From positions 1,922,001-1,986,000 of the forward strand of contig CM073199.1 of assembly GCA_037042915.1 (NCBI GenBank): DNA of 64,000 nt, written 5' to 3'. Origin of the DNA: Auricularia sp. M13. Its lineage: Eukaryota > Basidiomycota > Agaricomycetes > Auriculariales > Auriculariaceae. The notes beneath the pieces were generated by a model. It saw only the letters and a list, made by a program, of their open reading frames with translations. It made no database searches and was not told the DNA's origin. The position numbers and the translations under genes are program-made. The first letter of the stretch is position 1. Every line of letters begins with the position of its first letter. Below are positions 1 to 10,728 of the stretch, one piece after another.

Positions 1-2283
1 ATGAACAACGAAGGGCGCAATCGTACGAAATGCCGATGATGCCGCCGAGCAGCTGGGCCCATGTCACGACGGCCGTGGACTGCGTGGCAACAGTTACAGT
101 GAGCATACATACATTTCCACCGAGTAATCTCTCGCTGAATATTACTGTACCTGAGGAACCATGTGCTCGTTGTCAGCGTACTCGGCCTGGATGGCGATGA
201 CCACGTTCTGGAGCGCGCCTCCAACACCGACACCCTATCGTTGTCCATGAGTATATGATCGAGATTTCGTAAATTCCGTCTTTGCGCGCACCATGATGAT
301 CTGGTACCCGATGACCTTCGCGTTCGACGTGTTCTCGTCGATCGTGTAGAAGAGTCCGCTAGCCACCGAGACAAGCAGGGGAGAGCACACGAGCCACGGC
401 CTGCAGGAAGTCCTGGTGAGCTGCGCGCACGATGCGCGCGATTAAGGACGCACCAGTAGCGACCAGTGAAGTTGATAACGACACCACTCAGCATGGCAGT
501 CAGGACTGTGGCAATCTGAGAAATGGGAATCAACATGACGCGTCCGCACAGGTTAGACTTTGGCAAAGCGAGCACGCCGACGAACCTGGAAAGGCAGAAT
601 GTCGATGCCGGACCTCCTCGAAGTCAGCAATGCATGACCCTCTGGTTAAACAGGCTTCCTCACTTGGTAGCACTGTGGCCTTGCGCCTGGTACCAAAGCG
701 GCAGGTAGTACTGCGCGCAAAAATCGGGAATTAGGAGCGGCAACGGATATGAGAACGACTATGCTCATTGCTCACCGTGGCCAACAAGAGCCCAAGAAAG
801 ATGAAGAACGCCTCGAGACAGGTGCCGATCTGCGTGCCCTTCTTGAACAAGAACAGGGGGAGGATGGCGTCCTCCTTCATGTGCCATTCCCACGCGATGA
901 ACATCGGGAGCTGCGTCCAGTCAGAACAGCGGAAACCAGTGAACAAATGCAAAAGACGCACCAAGGCGCCGAAGACGCAGAACAGCGCGATGACGACCTT
1001 GTCGTCCCACGCCTTGGTGTTGCCGCCCCACTGGAGGGGCAGCAGGAGCGCGGTGACCATGCCGAGGCACAGGAACGAGCCGACGATGTCGACCTTCTTC
1101 CACTTCTGCAGCTGCGTGAGGTGCTCCATCCCGGGCTTCGGGCGCGGCTTGCGGTCGTCCAGGAAGAAGAGCACCGTGACGATCGCGAGGGCTCCGAACT
1201 ATAACGTCTGAGAATTCGCGACCTTTCAACGATCCCCCGACTTACAGGCAGATTGATGTAGAAGCACCAGCGCCAGCTGCACAAAAAAAAAAGTGATGTT
1301 GGATTGAAGGCGTATGCGGGAGGTTCAGACTCGCGCACCTGACATGGTCGGTGAACGCGCCGCCCAGGAGCGGGCCGACGACGCTGGAGAACGCGAAGAC
1401 GGCGCCGAACGCGCCCATCAATATCGGGCGGTCTTTCAGGCGCGTGATCTGTGAGGTAAGTAGCGATTGAGCGGGCACCACACGTGTCAGAAGAACGATG
1501 GGCACCGACCTCGGAGATGATGGAGAGGATGGCGACGAAGATGCACGCTGCGCCGACGCCGGCGAATGCGCGGCCGAAAATGAGCACCTCGACGGAGGGC
1601 GCGACGCCGCAGATGAGCGAGCCGATCTCGAAGATGGTGATGGAGATGAGGAAGATTTTCTTTGTCGACGCCAGGGTGAGGAATTGGCCGGCCGTCAACA
1701 TGAACCTGTGGCACGTCGACATGAACGACGCGTTCAAAGGGCATTTGGTCATCGACGCACCCAGCTTGGGTCAGGAAGTCTGAACTGGCGTTGAGTGCAG
1801 GGTCGCATGGCAGGCAAAGAGAGCTTACAGGCTGAGACGACCCATGTTACCTGAGACAGCGCGTTGAACCGACTGACGATCCGGGGCAGCGCCGTGGACA
1901 CGATCGTCTGCGGAGCAAATCAGAAACGGTGACGGCATGCCAGACGCCGGTCGCGAGGACGGACCTGGTCGAGGGCGACGAGGAAAATGGAGCACAGAAA
2001 GCCGCTGAGCACGGTTTTAAGCGGCCGTTCGCGCCGTGTGCAGCATACAATACACAACGCACACGAAAATGAGGACGAGGCGCTTGCCGGTGATAAAGCG
2101 CGACTGGTCCTCCTCTTCCTCGCCGGGCTCCTGGGCTTCCGCGTCGGCGGCAACAGCACCCTGCGTCTTCTCGCCCGCGCCGTCCGTCTTCTCCTTCTCG
2201 GGCTTGCTGGCGGTCTGGGCGTCGGCGAGCGTGGGCGTCTCGAGCGACGGCGTCGTCGACAGCGGCGCGGCGGGCGTGGACAT
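1..2283 (-). CDS. MFS transporter, DHA2 (14-TM drug:H+ antiporter) family, 3' end outside window
   Basis: A multi-exon membrane efflux pump of the plasma membrane type, read from ATG at 2283 towards the left edge, where coding sequence (TAVVTWAQLLGG) is still open. Residues 1-60 form an acidic, Glu-rich cytosolic tail; TM1 starts near residue 68. Exon 1 ends at LVLIFV and splices to GFLCSIF..., giving the DHA2 signature LDQTIVSTALP. Further exons carry QVTWVVSAYFLTQAG, the GRAFAGVGAA motif, an RLKDRPILMGAFGA loop with GPLLGG, and the fungal DHA2 hallmark LQWGG followed by AWDDKVVIALF. Introns are about 40-60 nt. The motifs fit fungal aflatoxin/toxin-efflux-like DHA2 pumps; the substrate cannot be read from sequence. 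Neighbours give no cluster context. I see no disruption in the part present. Confidence 0.85.
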
Positions 2284-2907
2284 CGCTGGGGCGAGGAAAA
2301 GAAAGGGATGCCAAGGCTCGAGGACTCAGGACAATCCTCCTCTCGGAGGTAAAATACGGCGGGCGCCGAAGGGAGACGCGTGAGGCACAACAAAAGGCTG
2401 TGCTGCAGACGTAAGCACTTCGAGCTTACTTACGCAGTGCTTAAAGTCAAAGCTCCCCGTCCCGCCGTCCTGTGTCGTGTGAGCCTTGCTGCAAAAGCTG
2501 TGTCAGCTGTTTTTGCGCTAATGACCTGCCTCTCTTTGATTCCAACCGATCCAGCAACAGTATGTGTCTCCAGCCGTTTGTTTGCGTGGCCCGATTGTGA
2601 CAGCAACCTGGTTACCCCATTTATCAACCAGACCGCCGGGCCAGGCGAACACGGTCCGCCAGAGCGAGACTTGCCCCATGGGGCGTCTGGACGCGCGTCG
2701 TCGGACCTCCATACTGAGTATCATGATACTGATTTTATAATGACTTGCTACCCGTGCCTGAAACACATACTATACACCTCTCACGCACAGAGGACTCTCG
2801 ATCTCAATATCTGCATGCATGCAGCATCCCGGGAAGAGTGTGAGAAAAGCCGCAGCACCAACTATCAACGTCTCATGGTCCAGCCATGTGCATGAATCGC
2901 TTCCCGT
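2284..2907. other. intergenic, no gene supported
   Basis: The space between the divergent-looking MFS start and the 3' end of the F-box gene. Open frames here (for example 2380-2895 +) lack any recognisable composition or motif. The part next to 2283 should contain the MFS promoter. Confidence 0.5.
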
Positions 2908-4305
2908 CTATACTTTCGGTCCTAACAGACGATTCAAAACCGTCTTCACACGCTCCTTGGCGGACGGTCGCGGAGGCGGTTCCCAGCGAAATGTGTCCCC
3001 TCCAGACACATACATAATGTAAAGGTTCAGCTTGAACTCCAAGCCCCGCGCTTTGGCAGCAGCAGTCAACAAGAAGCTCAGCAGCACCCACATCCGCGTC
3101 TCCTCCGCACAGCACGACGGCACGGCAATCGTCACCGTCTGCAGCTGCAGCACGCAGCCAGCATCGCGGTCACGCGCAATCAGGCGCCACGCATACCGCG
3201 CAAACACGCACGGCGGAAACAAGTTAGCGTTGCTCCTGTACGACGACCCCGCGACGAAGCACACGCTCGTCACGTTGGGCGGGTAGACATTCCGCTGGTA
3301 GTAACGCGGCAGATGCTGGAGGTCGAGCGTCAAGTGTCTTACGCCCTGCAGCGCGCACAGCGGGCGCGTATGCGCCCAGAGCCTGCGCCGCGTGCACATG
3401 TACAGCTCGCGGAAGCCCTGCGAGTCGCCCAACGCCGCGTCCAGCCACTCCGCCGGCGCGACATGCCCAGCGGCGAAGACGGAGACGCTGCAGGCCTTGA
3501 GGCCTTTGAGCGTGGGCTTGAGCGCCAGCAGCACCGCGCGCATGGCCGCCTCGTCGATCCGCAAGCCGAACAGGTCCAGATACTCCAGCTGCGCATACCC
3601 CGCCAGATGCGCAGGCGTGAGCAGGTGCAGCGTGCGCGCGGGCCCGCTCGGCCGCGTCCACACGAGCGTCAGGTGGCGGAGGCCCGGCGCCGGCGGCAAC
3701 GCCAGGTCGACCGCAGGCGGGATATCCGCCACATGCAAGTACTCCAAGTCCGCCGTCCACGGGCATGCGCAGCCATTATTAGCACTAGCACTAGCACCAT
3801 CGCCCAAGACGCCGCGCATATGCCCAAAGGCGACATTGCATCTGCGCACGCGCGGACACCTGTGCGCGATCTTGGCGTAGCACGTCGCGAGCCACCGCGG
3901 CTCCGAGTCGCGATCCGTGCAGGTATATCGCTCCAGGGCCCAGGCTGAGCGCAAGGGGCAGCAGACGGCCGCGCGCGACTCGGAGGCGCCAGCGCGTCGT
4001 GGCCGCGTTCAGCTCGGGGCGGGCGAGGAAGGACAGCCGGACGACATGGTGCGCAATGGGGGGATTGCGGACGAGCGAGCGCAGGAACAGGCGTGTGCTC
4101 CGGTGCGTGTGCAGGACTATAGTGTGGTAGAGCACAGGGTAGATGATGTCCAGCCAAGAATGCGAGACTGTTGCGGCGATGCCAACCAGGCACGGCGCTT
4201 GCGTCTGCCCCGAAGAGCAATATGATGCAGACCACTGGGAGAGTAACACTCTTCGACGACGCGCAGAAGGAGTTCTGTGGGCAGACGGTAGATGTGGCTA
4301 ACCAT
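2908..4305 (-). pseudogene. F-box-like/LRR-like protein, frame broken twice
   Basis: A paralogue of the intact gene at 53,231-54,568. From ATG 4305 the first frame carries an F-box-like start (YRLPTELLLRVVEE), then similarity jumps to a second frame near 4,180-4,200 (DIIYPVLYHTI, matching AEVYPVLYHTI of the paralogue) and to a third frame near 3,950-4,000, which stays open to 2908 and ends LEFKLNLYIMYVSGGDTFRW (paralogue: IDFKFFAVITYRHGGDSFEW). No GT-AG intron of normal size fits either jump; the second would be only about 22 nt. I therefore read it as a decayed gene or a copy with assembly errors. Such proteins usually act as substrate adaptors of SCF ubiquitin ligases. The C-terminal 348 residues alone look well preserved, rich in Leu and Cys. 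Confidence 0.6.
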
Positions 4306-4376
4306 GGATCGCAAAGGATGTAGTTGCTCACGAACTCCAAGACCATTGCTGAAGTTTATAGTAAACAACCTGGCAA

Positions 4377-4506
4377 TTGTGTAGGTTCCCTGACATCAGG
4401 GGAAGCATTCAGAATCACAATAGACCAGCGCAAAAGATGGCATTTGTGTAGGTTCCCTGACATCAACAGAATCGTTCGAAACGACACAATAGATCAGCGA
4501 TTAACA
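4377..4506. repeat. two tandem copies of a ~67-bp unit beside the tRNA
   Basis: TTGTGTAGGTTCCCTGACAT begins at 4377 and again at 4444; both copies end with a CACAATAGA(C/T)CAGCG block. The middle third has diverged. It lies just downstream (3') of the tRNA gene. Confidence 0.75.
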
Positions 4507-4538
4507 TGGAAGAGCAAAAACTGATTGACATGAACTGC

Positions 4539-4610
4539 TTCCCCTGCCGGGAGTCGAACCCGGGTCCCATGTGTGAAAGACATGTATCTTAACCGTTAGA
4601 CTACAGAGGA
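4539..4610 (-). tRNA. tRNA-Glu (UUC)
   Basis: The reverse strand folds as a cloverleaf of 72 nt. The acceptor stem TCCTCTG pairs with CAGGGGA, and the anticodon stem CATGT/ACATG encloses the loop CTTTCAC with anticodon TTC. The T arm has the GGGTTCGACTCCC pattern. The discriminator is A. No intron and no encoded CCA, as expected in a eukaryote. Confidence 0.93.
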
Positions 4611-4652
4611 TATAGTAACCCCGTTTAACCTAAGGTACAGGATGCGTCAGCA

Positions 4653-5195
4653 TTATATGCCCCTTGAAGCAAACATATCGCGATCAACGAATTCCTCCTC
4701 AATATCACACTCGAGGCAGTCTACAGAAACACTATACTGCCTGGCTAACAAACGCTTCCCATCTTCATCATCCCACACGCGCACGTCCTTGAGCGCGAAC
4801 TCGGGTATCTGCTGTAGCGTGCGCAGCACCTGGCCGAGGAAGAAGCCCTGCTCGAGCAGGTCAACTGCGCGCGCGGACGACGCGACGACGGTCGAGGTTG
4901 CCCTGCACACGACGCGGCCGTCGCACAGCAGGAGAATGACGCGCTTCTGGGTCATGGGCAGCGTGCGCGCGCCGGCGGCCGCGTCGGCGAAGGACGTCTC
5001 CGTCGACAGCACCTGCGCGTCGATGGGTTTCGCGAAGAACGCGCTGTACATTGGTGTTAGCTACGCGCCGAGGTCTAGCCTTCAAGAGATGGTGCACCTT
5101 AGCAGGCGCTGCAAGTCGCCGTTCGCGCTGAGGAGGACGCGCTCAATTGGCGTGATCCCTTCTGGCCATGGGAACTGAAAATCGCTGTTCAGCAT
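4653..5195 (-). CDS. chorismate-lyase-fold (DUF98/UbiC-like) protein, 162 aa
   Basis: Two exons, 5195-5098 and 5043-4653, joined across a 54-nt GT-AG intron (GTGCACC...TGTACAG). The join gives QRLLSAFFAKPI in one frame. The N-terminal pattern ITPIERVLLSANGDLQRLLS followed by two strands (KRVILLLCDGRVVCRATSTV) resembles the DUF98/UTRA-like chorismate lyase fold, in which a ligand-binding beta sheet is covered by helices. This assignment rests on remembered pattern only. An alternative upstream start at ATG 5278 (MAPASRDTFTAS...) would need a 32-nt intron, which is short for this genome, so I prefer 5195. No catalytic residues are claimed. It could be a fungal protein of the same fold without lyase activity. 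Confidence 0.6.
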
Positions 5196-5708
5196 CTGCG
5201 ATTGGTGTGCTGAGTTAAAGACCGCACCTCAAATGTCGTAGTACTAGCTGTGAACGTGTCCCTAGACGCAGGCGCCATTTCCCACTCAGAGGAAGGCTGA
5301 AGAGCGGCACCGGAAGTAAAAGCCCGGTCGTTCGTACGGACGAAAGTCAATAAACCTTCCTTCCCCCCAATGCTAAGATCTTGCTCACAGTTTTCTCCCG
5401 TAGCATAAGCTTGATGGTACTCTCAGCATGTCAATGGAGCCGCTGTGTCTTTCTCCCTTGTGTAGTACTACTACAGAGGCCGTCCGACGCCCGGGCTTCG
5501 CGATTCAAGGTTTGCCCAAGGTTTGCCTCTGAAATGTCAAACATCGGCAGCAGTCCTTCCTAGCCTCTTACCAGAGTGTACGACGACGACCCGCCTATAG
5601 GTATGTCGTTCATGGACAAGAGTTCTGCGATGGCTGCTAAAAAGGCCAAGGCACAACAGTCACACCCATCAGCTAGTCTATCCTCGACAGCCCGCTACAA
5701 AGCCCACG
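5196..5708. other. intergenic; possible first exon at 5,230-5,278 of the minus gene
   Basis: Apart from the optional upstream exon (ATG at 5278, minus strand) I see no coding signal. It must contain the promoters of the 4653-5195 gene (minus) and the 5709 gene (plus). Confidence 0.4.
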
Positions 5709-6104
5709 ATGCCCACCGAGTTTAAGGCGCAGGCTCCTAAAATTACTGCGTCTGCGCACGAAGAAATCTCACAGGAGGCCGACTCGGAGGACATCGGCAC
5801 CGTCGCCGACGTTTTGTTTCTCATCTTCGCACTCGTCCTCGTCGGGGCGATCATATTCTACATTGTGCGACGTCTCCTTGGGTTCTATCTGAGGATGGTA
5901 GAGTCCACAGTCCAGATGATGGTGTGGGGCGTATACTATACACACCAGATGATGCAGGGGATCGCAGCATCCATACTCTGGACGGCAGAATCTGCAGTCC
6001 CGATGACGGCGTGGATGGGCTACTATACACTCCAGATGGTCCAGTTGATCGTCGCTTCAATTCTCTGGACGGTACTGTGTATCCTAGGGTTTGTGAGGCC
6101 GTGA
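5709..6104 (+). CDS. small membrane protein with duplicated hairpin module, 131 aa
   Basis: A single-exon ORF. Residues 1-37 are polar and acidic, followed by a clear transmembrane segment (VLFLIFALVLVGAIIFYIV) and a short basic stretch RRLLG that suggests a cytosolic stop. The rest consists of two copies of a ~28-residue amphipathic/hydrophobic unit: ESTVQMMVWGVYYTHQMM...ASILWT and ESAVPMTAWMGYYTLQMV...ASILWT. The duplication is also visible at DNA level with a period near 84 bp. I recognise no family. Its resemblance to a real protein rests on composition and on the conserved reading frame across the duplication. It may be incomplete at the C-terminus, since the DNA beyond VRP (GTGAGTTG) could be a 5' splice site. 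Confidence 0.5.
   Translation: MPTEFKAQAPKITASAHEEISQEADSEDIGTVADVLFLIFALVLVGAIIFYIVRRLLGFYLRMVESTVQMMVWGVYYTHQMMQGIAASILWTAESAVPMTAWMGYYTLQMVQLIVASILWTVLCILGFVRP
5896..6080 (+). repeat. in-frame ~84-bp tandem duplication
   Basis: Two units, each ending in a CTCTGGACGG block (near 5,975 and 6,062), encode the repeated ESxVxMxxWxxYYTxQM...SILWT module of the small membrane protein. Confidence 0.7.
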
Positions 6105-6468
6105 GTTGTTCACGCCGGTATGCGACGCGCTTGAAGCTCTTGACTCCATGACTGACGCTGACATTGCTCAGGTTTGAATGCGACCCTGGCCCCGCAGAGA
6201 TTCTAGGATCAGGGTTGTTTCGCGCGGCTCTCCGTTCTCGAGCGCGCAGAGGATGGACATTATTACCGGTGGCAAACATAGATGAGAGTAGGCGGAGACG
6301 TGTTCGGCCTTGGGTTCACCTGCTAGCGCAGTCATTGTAGGCGTGTTGGTGTACTGTGATTATCGCCAACCAGCTGTTGCTGCTGTTTCCAATTATAAAA
6401 GAGCGAAGTCCGCTGACGATACCGTATTCCCACCATGAAAATGATCATTGGCCCTACATACACCTAGA
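6105..6468. other. intergenic between convergent genes
   Basis: I see no gene. A TATAAAA-like word lies near 6,396 but no plus-strand gene follows it. Confidence 0.5.
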
Positions 6469-7659
6469 TCAATAAGCTACAGCCCGCCGCGGAGCAGGTG
6501 CCGATGCTCTGTTGGATGAGGGCTGCTGGTACGACGCAGCCTCGATGAACATTTCCGTACTCGCCCACTCCTCGTCGAGGACGTCTGTCTCGGGGTCGAC
6601 GTCGTCCTCGCGGATGCGGTACTTCCACTCGTCGCTAGCGCGCCACTCTCCACGCCCTGCGGTTTTTGGGTTGAGGCTCCTGCGCTTTTCTTGCTGCGGC
6701 GTTGGTGCGGCGGGCGCGGAGAGGGCGTCGATCTGGCGGAGCATCGCCCATACCTCGCCGCCGGCCATGGAGTCCTCGAGCCATTTGTTGCGCTCGCCAA
6801 CATCGCGCCGCACGGCCTCGACGAGGGCGCGCGTCTTGGCGTTGCACTCGACGCCGTTGACGCGCATCTCCTCGAGCGCGTCGCGCACGCCTTTCAGATC
6901 GCGGAAGGCGGCCCAGCGCGTCTCGATGAGCTCGTTATACGCCGGCGTCGTGCAGCCGAAGACGAAAGAGGGCACGGAGAGGCGGCGCGCGTGCTCGAAG
7001 ACGCTGAGCGCGAGGTGCGCGTCGTCGAAGCGCTCGCGGAACATGCGCATGAGCAGCGCGAGCAGCGCGGGGTACAGCGCGCTCGGCGCCGCGTGCATGC
7101 TGTCGTGGAAGACGACGCGGCGGGCCCAGGCGAGCAGCGCGGCGTCCGTGTCGCACAGCTCCATCTCCTCCTTGAGCCGGTCGAGCTGCTCGTCCTCTGC
7201 CGTCGTCCAGCGCGCACGCTTTGCCCGCCCGCGCAGCTTGCCCACGACGTCGCCCAGGCCGCCCGTGCGCCCGATGGCCGCGAGCGGCGACGGCGACGGC
7301 GCGGCGTGCTGGTGCTGGTTGACGGCGTCGAAAATCATGCTGAACATTTCGTCGAACGCGTTGATCTCGTTCGCCGTCATGCTCTGCCGCCCGCGCAGCC
7401 CCGCTGATGGACGCGGCGCGGGCGACGTTCCCGGGTTGACCTCGTCTATTGCGTCGAAGATATGAGCCCACGGGTCCGACCTGCAACCAGAATTAGCCAG
7501 AAATTCGTTGAAAGAAAAAAATAAAAATTGGGCAGCGCACGAAGCATCAGTCGACGGCCCAGCCATCGTGGTTTGACATCTCCGCAGAACAGGTGCTGAT
7601 ACGCGGGCGTTTTTGTGAGAGCGGGCAAGCTGGCGGGCGCAGGAACGAAGGAGCGACAT
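6469..7659 (-). CDS. mitochondrial Mtf2-like protein, 376 aa
   Basis: Exons 7659-7541 and 7480-6469, separated by a 60-nt in-frame intron (GTGCGC...CTAATTCTGGTTGCAG). Splicing removes the odd Phe-rich stretch and gives TDASSDPWAHIFDAID. Residues 1-33 (MSLLRSCARQLARSHKNAR...) are Arg/Ser-rich without acids, a good mitochondrial presequence. The body has FDEMFSMIFDAV, a helical LALSVFEHARRLSVPSFVFG segment and TPAYNELIETRW, which fit the fungal Mtf2 C-terminal domain; that family supports processing and translation of mitochondrial mRNA such as COX1. The call is by pattern, not by search. The C-terminal 60 residues are acidic and probably disordered. Confidence 0.6.
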   Translation of the reverse strand: MSLLRSCARQLARSHKNARVSAPVLRRCQTTMAGPSTDASCAAQFLFFSFNEFLANSGCRSDPWAHIFDAIDEVNPGTSPAPRPSAGLRGRQSMTANEINAFDEMFSMIFDAVNQHQHAAPSPSPLAAIGRTGGLGDVVGKLRGRAKRARWTTAEDEQLDRLKEEMELCDTDAALLAWARRVVFHDSMHAAPSALYPALLALLMRMFRERFDDAHLALSVFEHARRLSVPSFVFGCTTPAYNELIETRWAAFRDLKGVRDALEEMRVNGVECNAKTRALVEAVRRDVGERNKWLEDSMAGGEVWAMLRQIDALSAPAAPTPQQEKRRSLNPKTAGRGEWRASDEWKYRIREDDVDPETDVLDEEWASTEMFIEAASYQQPSSNRASAPAPRRAVAY

Positions 7660-7953
7660 GGTTGTCCAGAAAAGAGTGGCAGCGGAACGGAAGCGCCCGC
7701 TGCCCGGAACTTCCTCACTTGCCTCTGCTCAGCAAAGCAGATCGGAAATTTTGAAAATAGGTACGCTTTGCTCAGTGCTCGGCGCTCGCTAGCTCGCTCC
7801 TTATCGTCGGCATGTCACAGGACCCTGTCCTGAATATTCGGCCACGCTGTTGTCCGGGATCATGATCATGAGGCTCGTCGACGCGCCCCGGGCCGGCGGT
7901 GCGCTCGCTTCTCACCTGAGGATGAGCATGACGATTCCACATGAACTGCGGCG

Positions 7954-7960
7954 TATAAAA
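7954..7960 (+). promoter_or_regulatory. TATA box of the polygalacturonase gene
   Basis: TATAAAA, 57 bp before the ATG at 8017, correctly placed for a short 5' UTR. Confidence 0.6.
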
Positions 7961-8016
7961 CGCGCCTAAAGATCTGTGAACGGGTCAGCGCGTTGCTCGC
8001 TTCGCCCACCCGCAAC

Positions 8017-9757
8017 ATGCTGCTCTCGCTCGCCTTTACGACTTCTCTTGCCGCTGTCGCGACCGCTGCGGCTGCTAAAACCGCTAGCTGCACGCTCAAA
8101 GCCACTGGCCATGGCAAGGACGACTCACCAAAGATTGCCAAGGCATTCAAGGCGCGTTGTCTTCACCCCAGGACGCGGCTCGCTGACTTCGTTCCTGCTC
8201 GCAGACCTGCTCCAACGTTGTCATTCCCAAAACCGAGAACCTGCTCATTGGCACGAAACTAGACACCTCTGGGCTGGAGTCTGTTCACATTAGACTTCTG
8301 GGCAAGTTGACGCTCAAGGACGATGTAGGTCGAATAACTGGTGATGCTCCTGCGTGTTGACCGAGTCTTCAGGTTGATTATTGGCGCGACAACGCGTTCA
8401 ACGTCTGTAAGTACCATGCCACCGCATTCCCATTTCGCATTTCTGACCGCCACGCAGCATACCAGGACAACTCTGCTGCATGGCTCTTTGGCGGAAAGGA
8501 CGTCATCCTCGACGGAGAAGGGACAGGCCTCATCGACGGCAACGGCCAGACATTTTACGACGCACGCGTACGTCCTTCCTCCCTCTCCCCCTCCCTCTCT
8601 GTCGTCTCATTTCTTCTGCAGATAGCCAACGACTCTCTGCGCCCGCCGCACCTCATGCTGGCATACGGTGCCGACAACCTGGTCATCCGCAACCTACGCA
8701 TCCGTCAGAGCCCGCGCTGGACGATCCTCGTGCACTCCTCGAAGAACGTGCTCATCCACGACCTCGACATCGTCTCGCGCTCCAACACCTGGGCGCGCGG
8801 GCGCGAGAGCAACCGCGAGACGGACGGCGTGGACATCTACGCGTCCAGCCACGTGACGCTGCACTCGCTGCGCGTCGACAATGGCGACGACTGCGTGTCG
8901 TTCAAGCCGAATGCCACGAACATCTATGTCGATAACATCTGGTGCAACGGGACGCATGGGGTCAGCGTGGGGAGCTTGGGCGAGTATGATGGGGTAAAAG
9001 GTGGGCCTGCCAGTCGTTTTCGTTTGCCATGGTTGACGCGGACTGACCGGCTGGTGGCAGATATCGTGGAGAATGTCTACGTCAACAACGTGCATATCCA
9101 GAACTCTGAGAACGGCCCTCGCATCAAGACCTGGGGCGGAGCCAAGCGCGGGTACGGCTATGTCAACCAGATCGTCTTCTCCAACTTCAACCACACGAAT
9201 AACGACTCGCCTCTGACGATCGGTTCGTACCGCATCGTCTACCGCTTAGCCTCTTCTCAATGCTTTCCCGCCTCTAGACAATTGTTACAAAACCACACCG
9301 ACCGACTGCCTCGCCACCCCGAGCGAGATGACGATCTCCAACGTCTAGTACGAATTCGCTTATTTAAAGCGGATGCATGAGCTCTGACTGTGGCCTTCAT
9401 GCAGCTTTACGAACCAGCAGGGCACCGCGTCTGGAAAATACGGCAACATCGGCGTGGCGATGGTGTGCTCGGTCGGCAAGTGCAAGGACGTCTACGTTAA
9501 CCACATCGACATCACGTCCGTCCTTCCTTTTTCGTCTCACTTGTTCTCTAACCTTTGCCGGCATCTCTTATAGAGCGCCAAAAGCATGCGGCCCGACGGT
9601 GTATGCGAATCACCACCTCAATATCCAGGGCAACTCGGCGTATTTGTTCGAGATGGACGCGCCGACGTACAACGCCGGAGGCATCCTCACGGATAACTCG
9701 ACGGCGTCCGGTGTGAAGTGTGAGAATGGGGCTGTGGTTGTCGACTCAGACGCTTGA
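8017..9757 (+). CDS. GH28 exo-polygalacturonase, secreted, 434 aa, 9 exons
   Basis: Exons 8017-8151, 8205-8324, 8373-8406, 8458-8567, 8622-9000, 9061-9222, 9278-9347, 9405-9515 and 9574-9757 join in phase. Residues 1-20 are a signal peptide. The enzyme would cleave galacturonic acid from pectin outside the cell (EC 3.2.1.67-type). The parallel beta-helix core shows TDG (D201), GDDC (D222, D223), GTHG (H245) and RIK (R280, K282), plus SVGSLGEY and DIVENVYV typical of fungal exo-enzymes. The residue before TD is Glu (ETDG) where the family normally has Asn (NTDG). Intron 1 (8152-8204) starts with GC, not GT, and is required to keep KAFKTCSNVVIPK in frame. Several N-glycosylation sites (NAT, NGT, NHT, NST) fit secretion. 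No pectin-related neighbours are present. Confidence 0.9.
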
Positions 9758-10728
9758 GTAGCTATTACGAAAGTACAGTACTTACTTCGAACTTGAACTA
9801 ACGATTGGACCTGTCAGTCAACTCGCGGATGAGGTATAGAAAGCGGTTTTATAATGGAAACGAGGCCGTGGTGTTTTGAGGTTTTGTCTTAGTGCGACAT
9901 TCCTCGGTAGTCCGAGGGACTTGCGTAGGAGCCAAACATCGACGTCGGACGAAGCAACACGCTCTTCTTCCCGCTTCCATTGCTTGTTCTTACCAATAAT
10001 GCAACACGACGACTCCTCGGAAGATGGAGGCGATGAGCCCCTTCCGCCTCGCCGCGACGTCGAAATCTTCGGGTTGGGGGACGGCTTTCTCCCGAACCAC
10101 AATGTTCGGTCTGCTACACCAGGCGAAAGCACACCCACGTCCCCCGCTGTCAGATGAATAAAGAACGCGCAGGCGCTGCCTGTGGAATATGACGTTTTTT
10201 TCCTCCAAAAAAAGAGGAAATGTCTTTTACTACGAAAATGAAGCTCATGAGCACCGTAACGACAAGAGCGAGCTCGGTCAACGCAATTGCGGCCAATGTA
10301 AATGCATAAACGACGCTCCACGCGCGGTGCAGAGCGTGAGCGCTGCCTACAAGTACAGGCTCGAACAGCGGCGCAGTAGTATCCACGCGCGAGTAATGGC
10401 GCGGCGCGCATGAGCCGCCACGTCCACCAGCACCCGTCGCTCCAAGGGGCAGAAGGACAAGCCGGGCCTCAGAGCCTTGAAGCACACGAGTTTTTTTCTT
10501 CCTTTTGAACAATTCGTGCGATTTTCTTAGGGCCTAGCGCCCTTTCCAAAGTGTACATCGAGTAAAATCAGCCGCAAGAAACGACACGCGCTCCAGTTCG
10601 TAGATTCCTACAGAGCAAGATAAGTAGAGCCTGGCACTGCAGATAGCGAGCGACGCGTACCGTGTTTTATTGAAAAGCCTGCAACGCGTCAGCAAGTCGA
10701 GGGCGAGCAGTAAGCGGGGATAACGCAC
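9758..10728. other. no supported gene; possible short membrane ORF on minus strand
   Basis: A minus-strand stretch at about 10,210-10,380 encodes one hydrophobic segment (VVTVLMSFIFVVKDI), and a plus-strand 52-codon ORF starts at ATG 9999. Neither has support from splice signals or a recognisable family. Confidence 0.3.

Noticed and set aside
1484-1794. Plus-strand frames rich in Asp/Glu
   Set aside because: Antisense of MFS exons that carry the GRAFAGVGAA region.
6512-7465. 317-codon and 238-codon plus-strand frames
   Set aside because: Shadows of the Mtf2-like gene on the minus strand.
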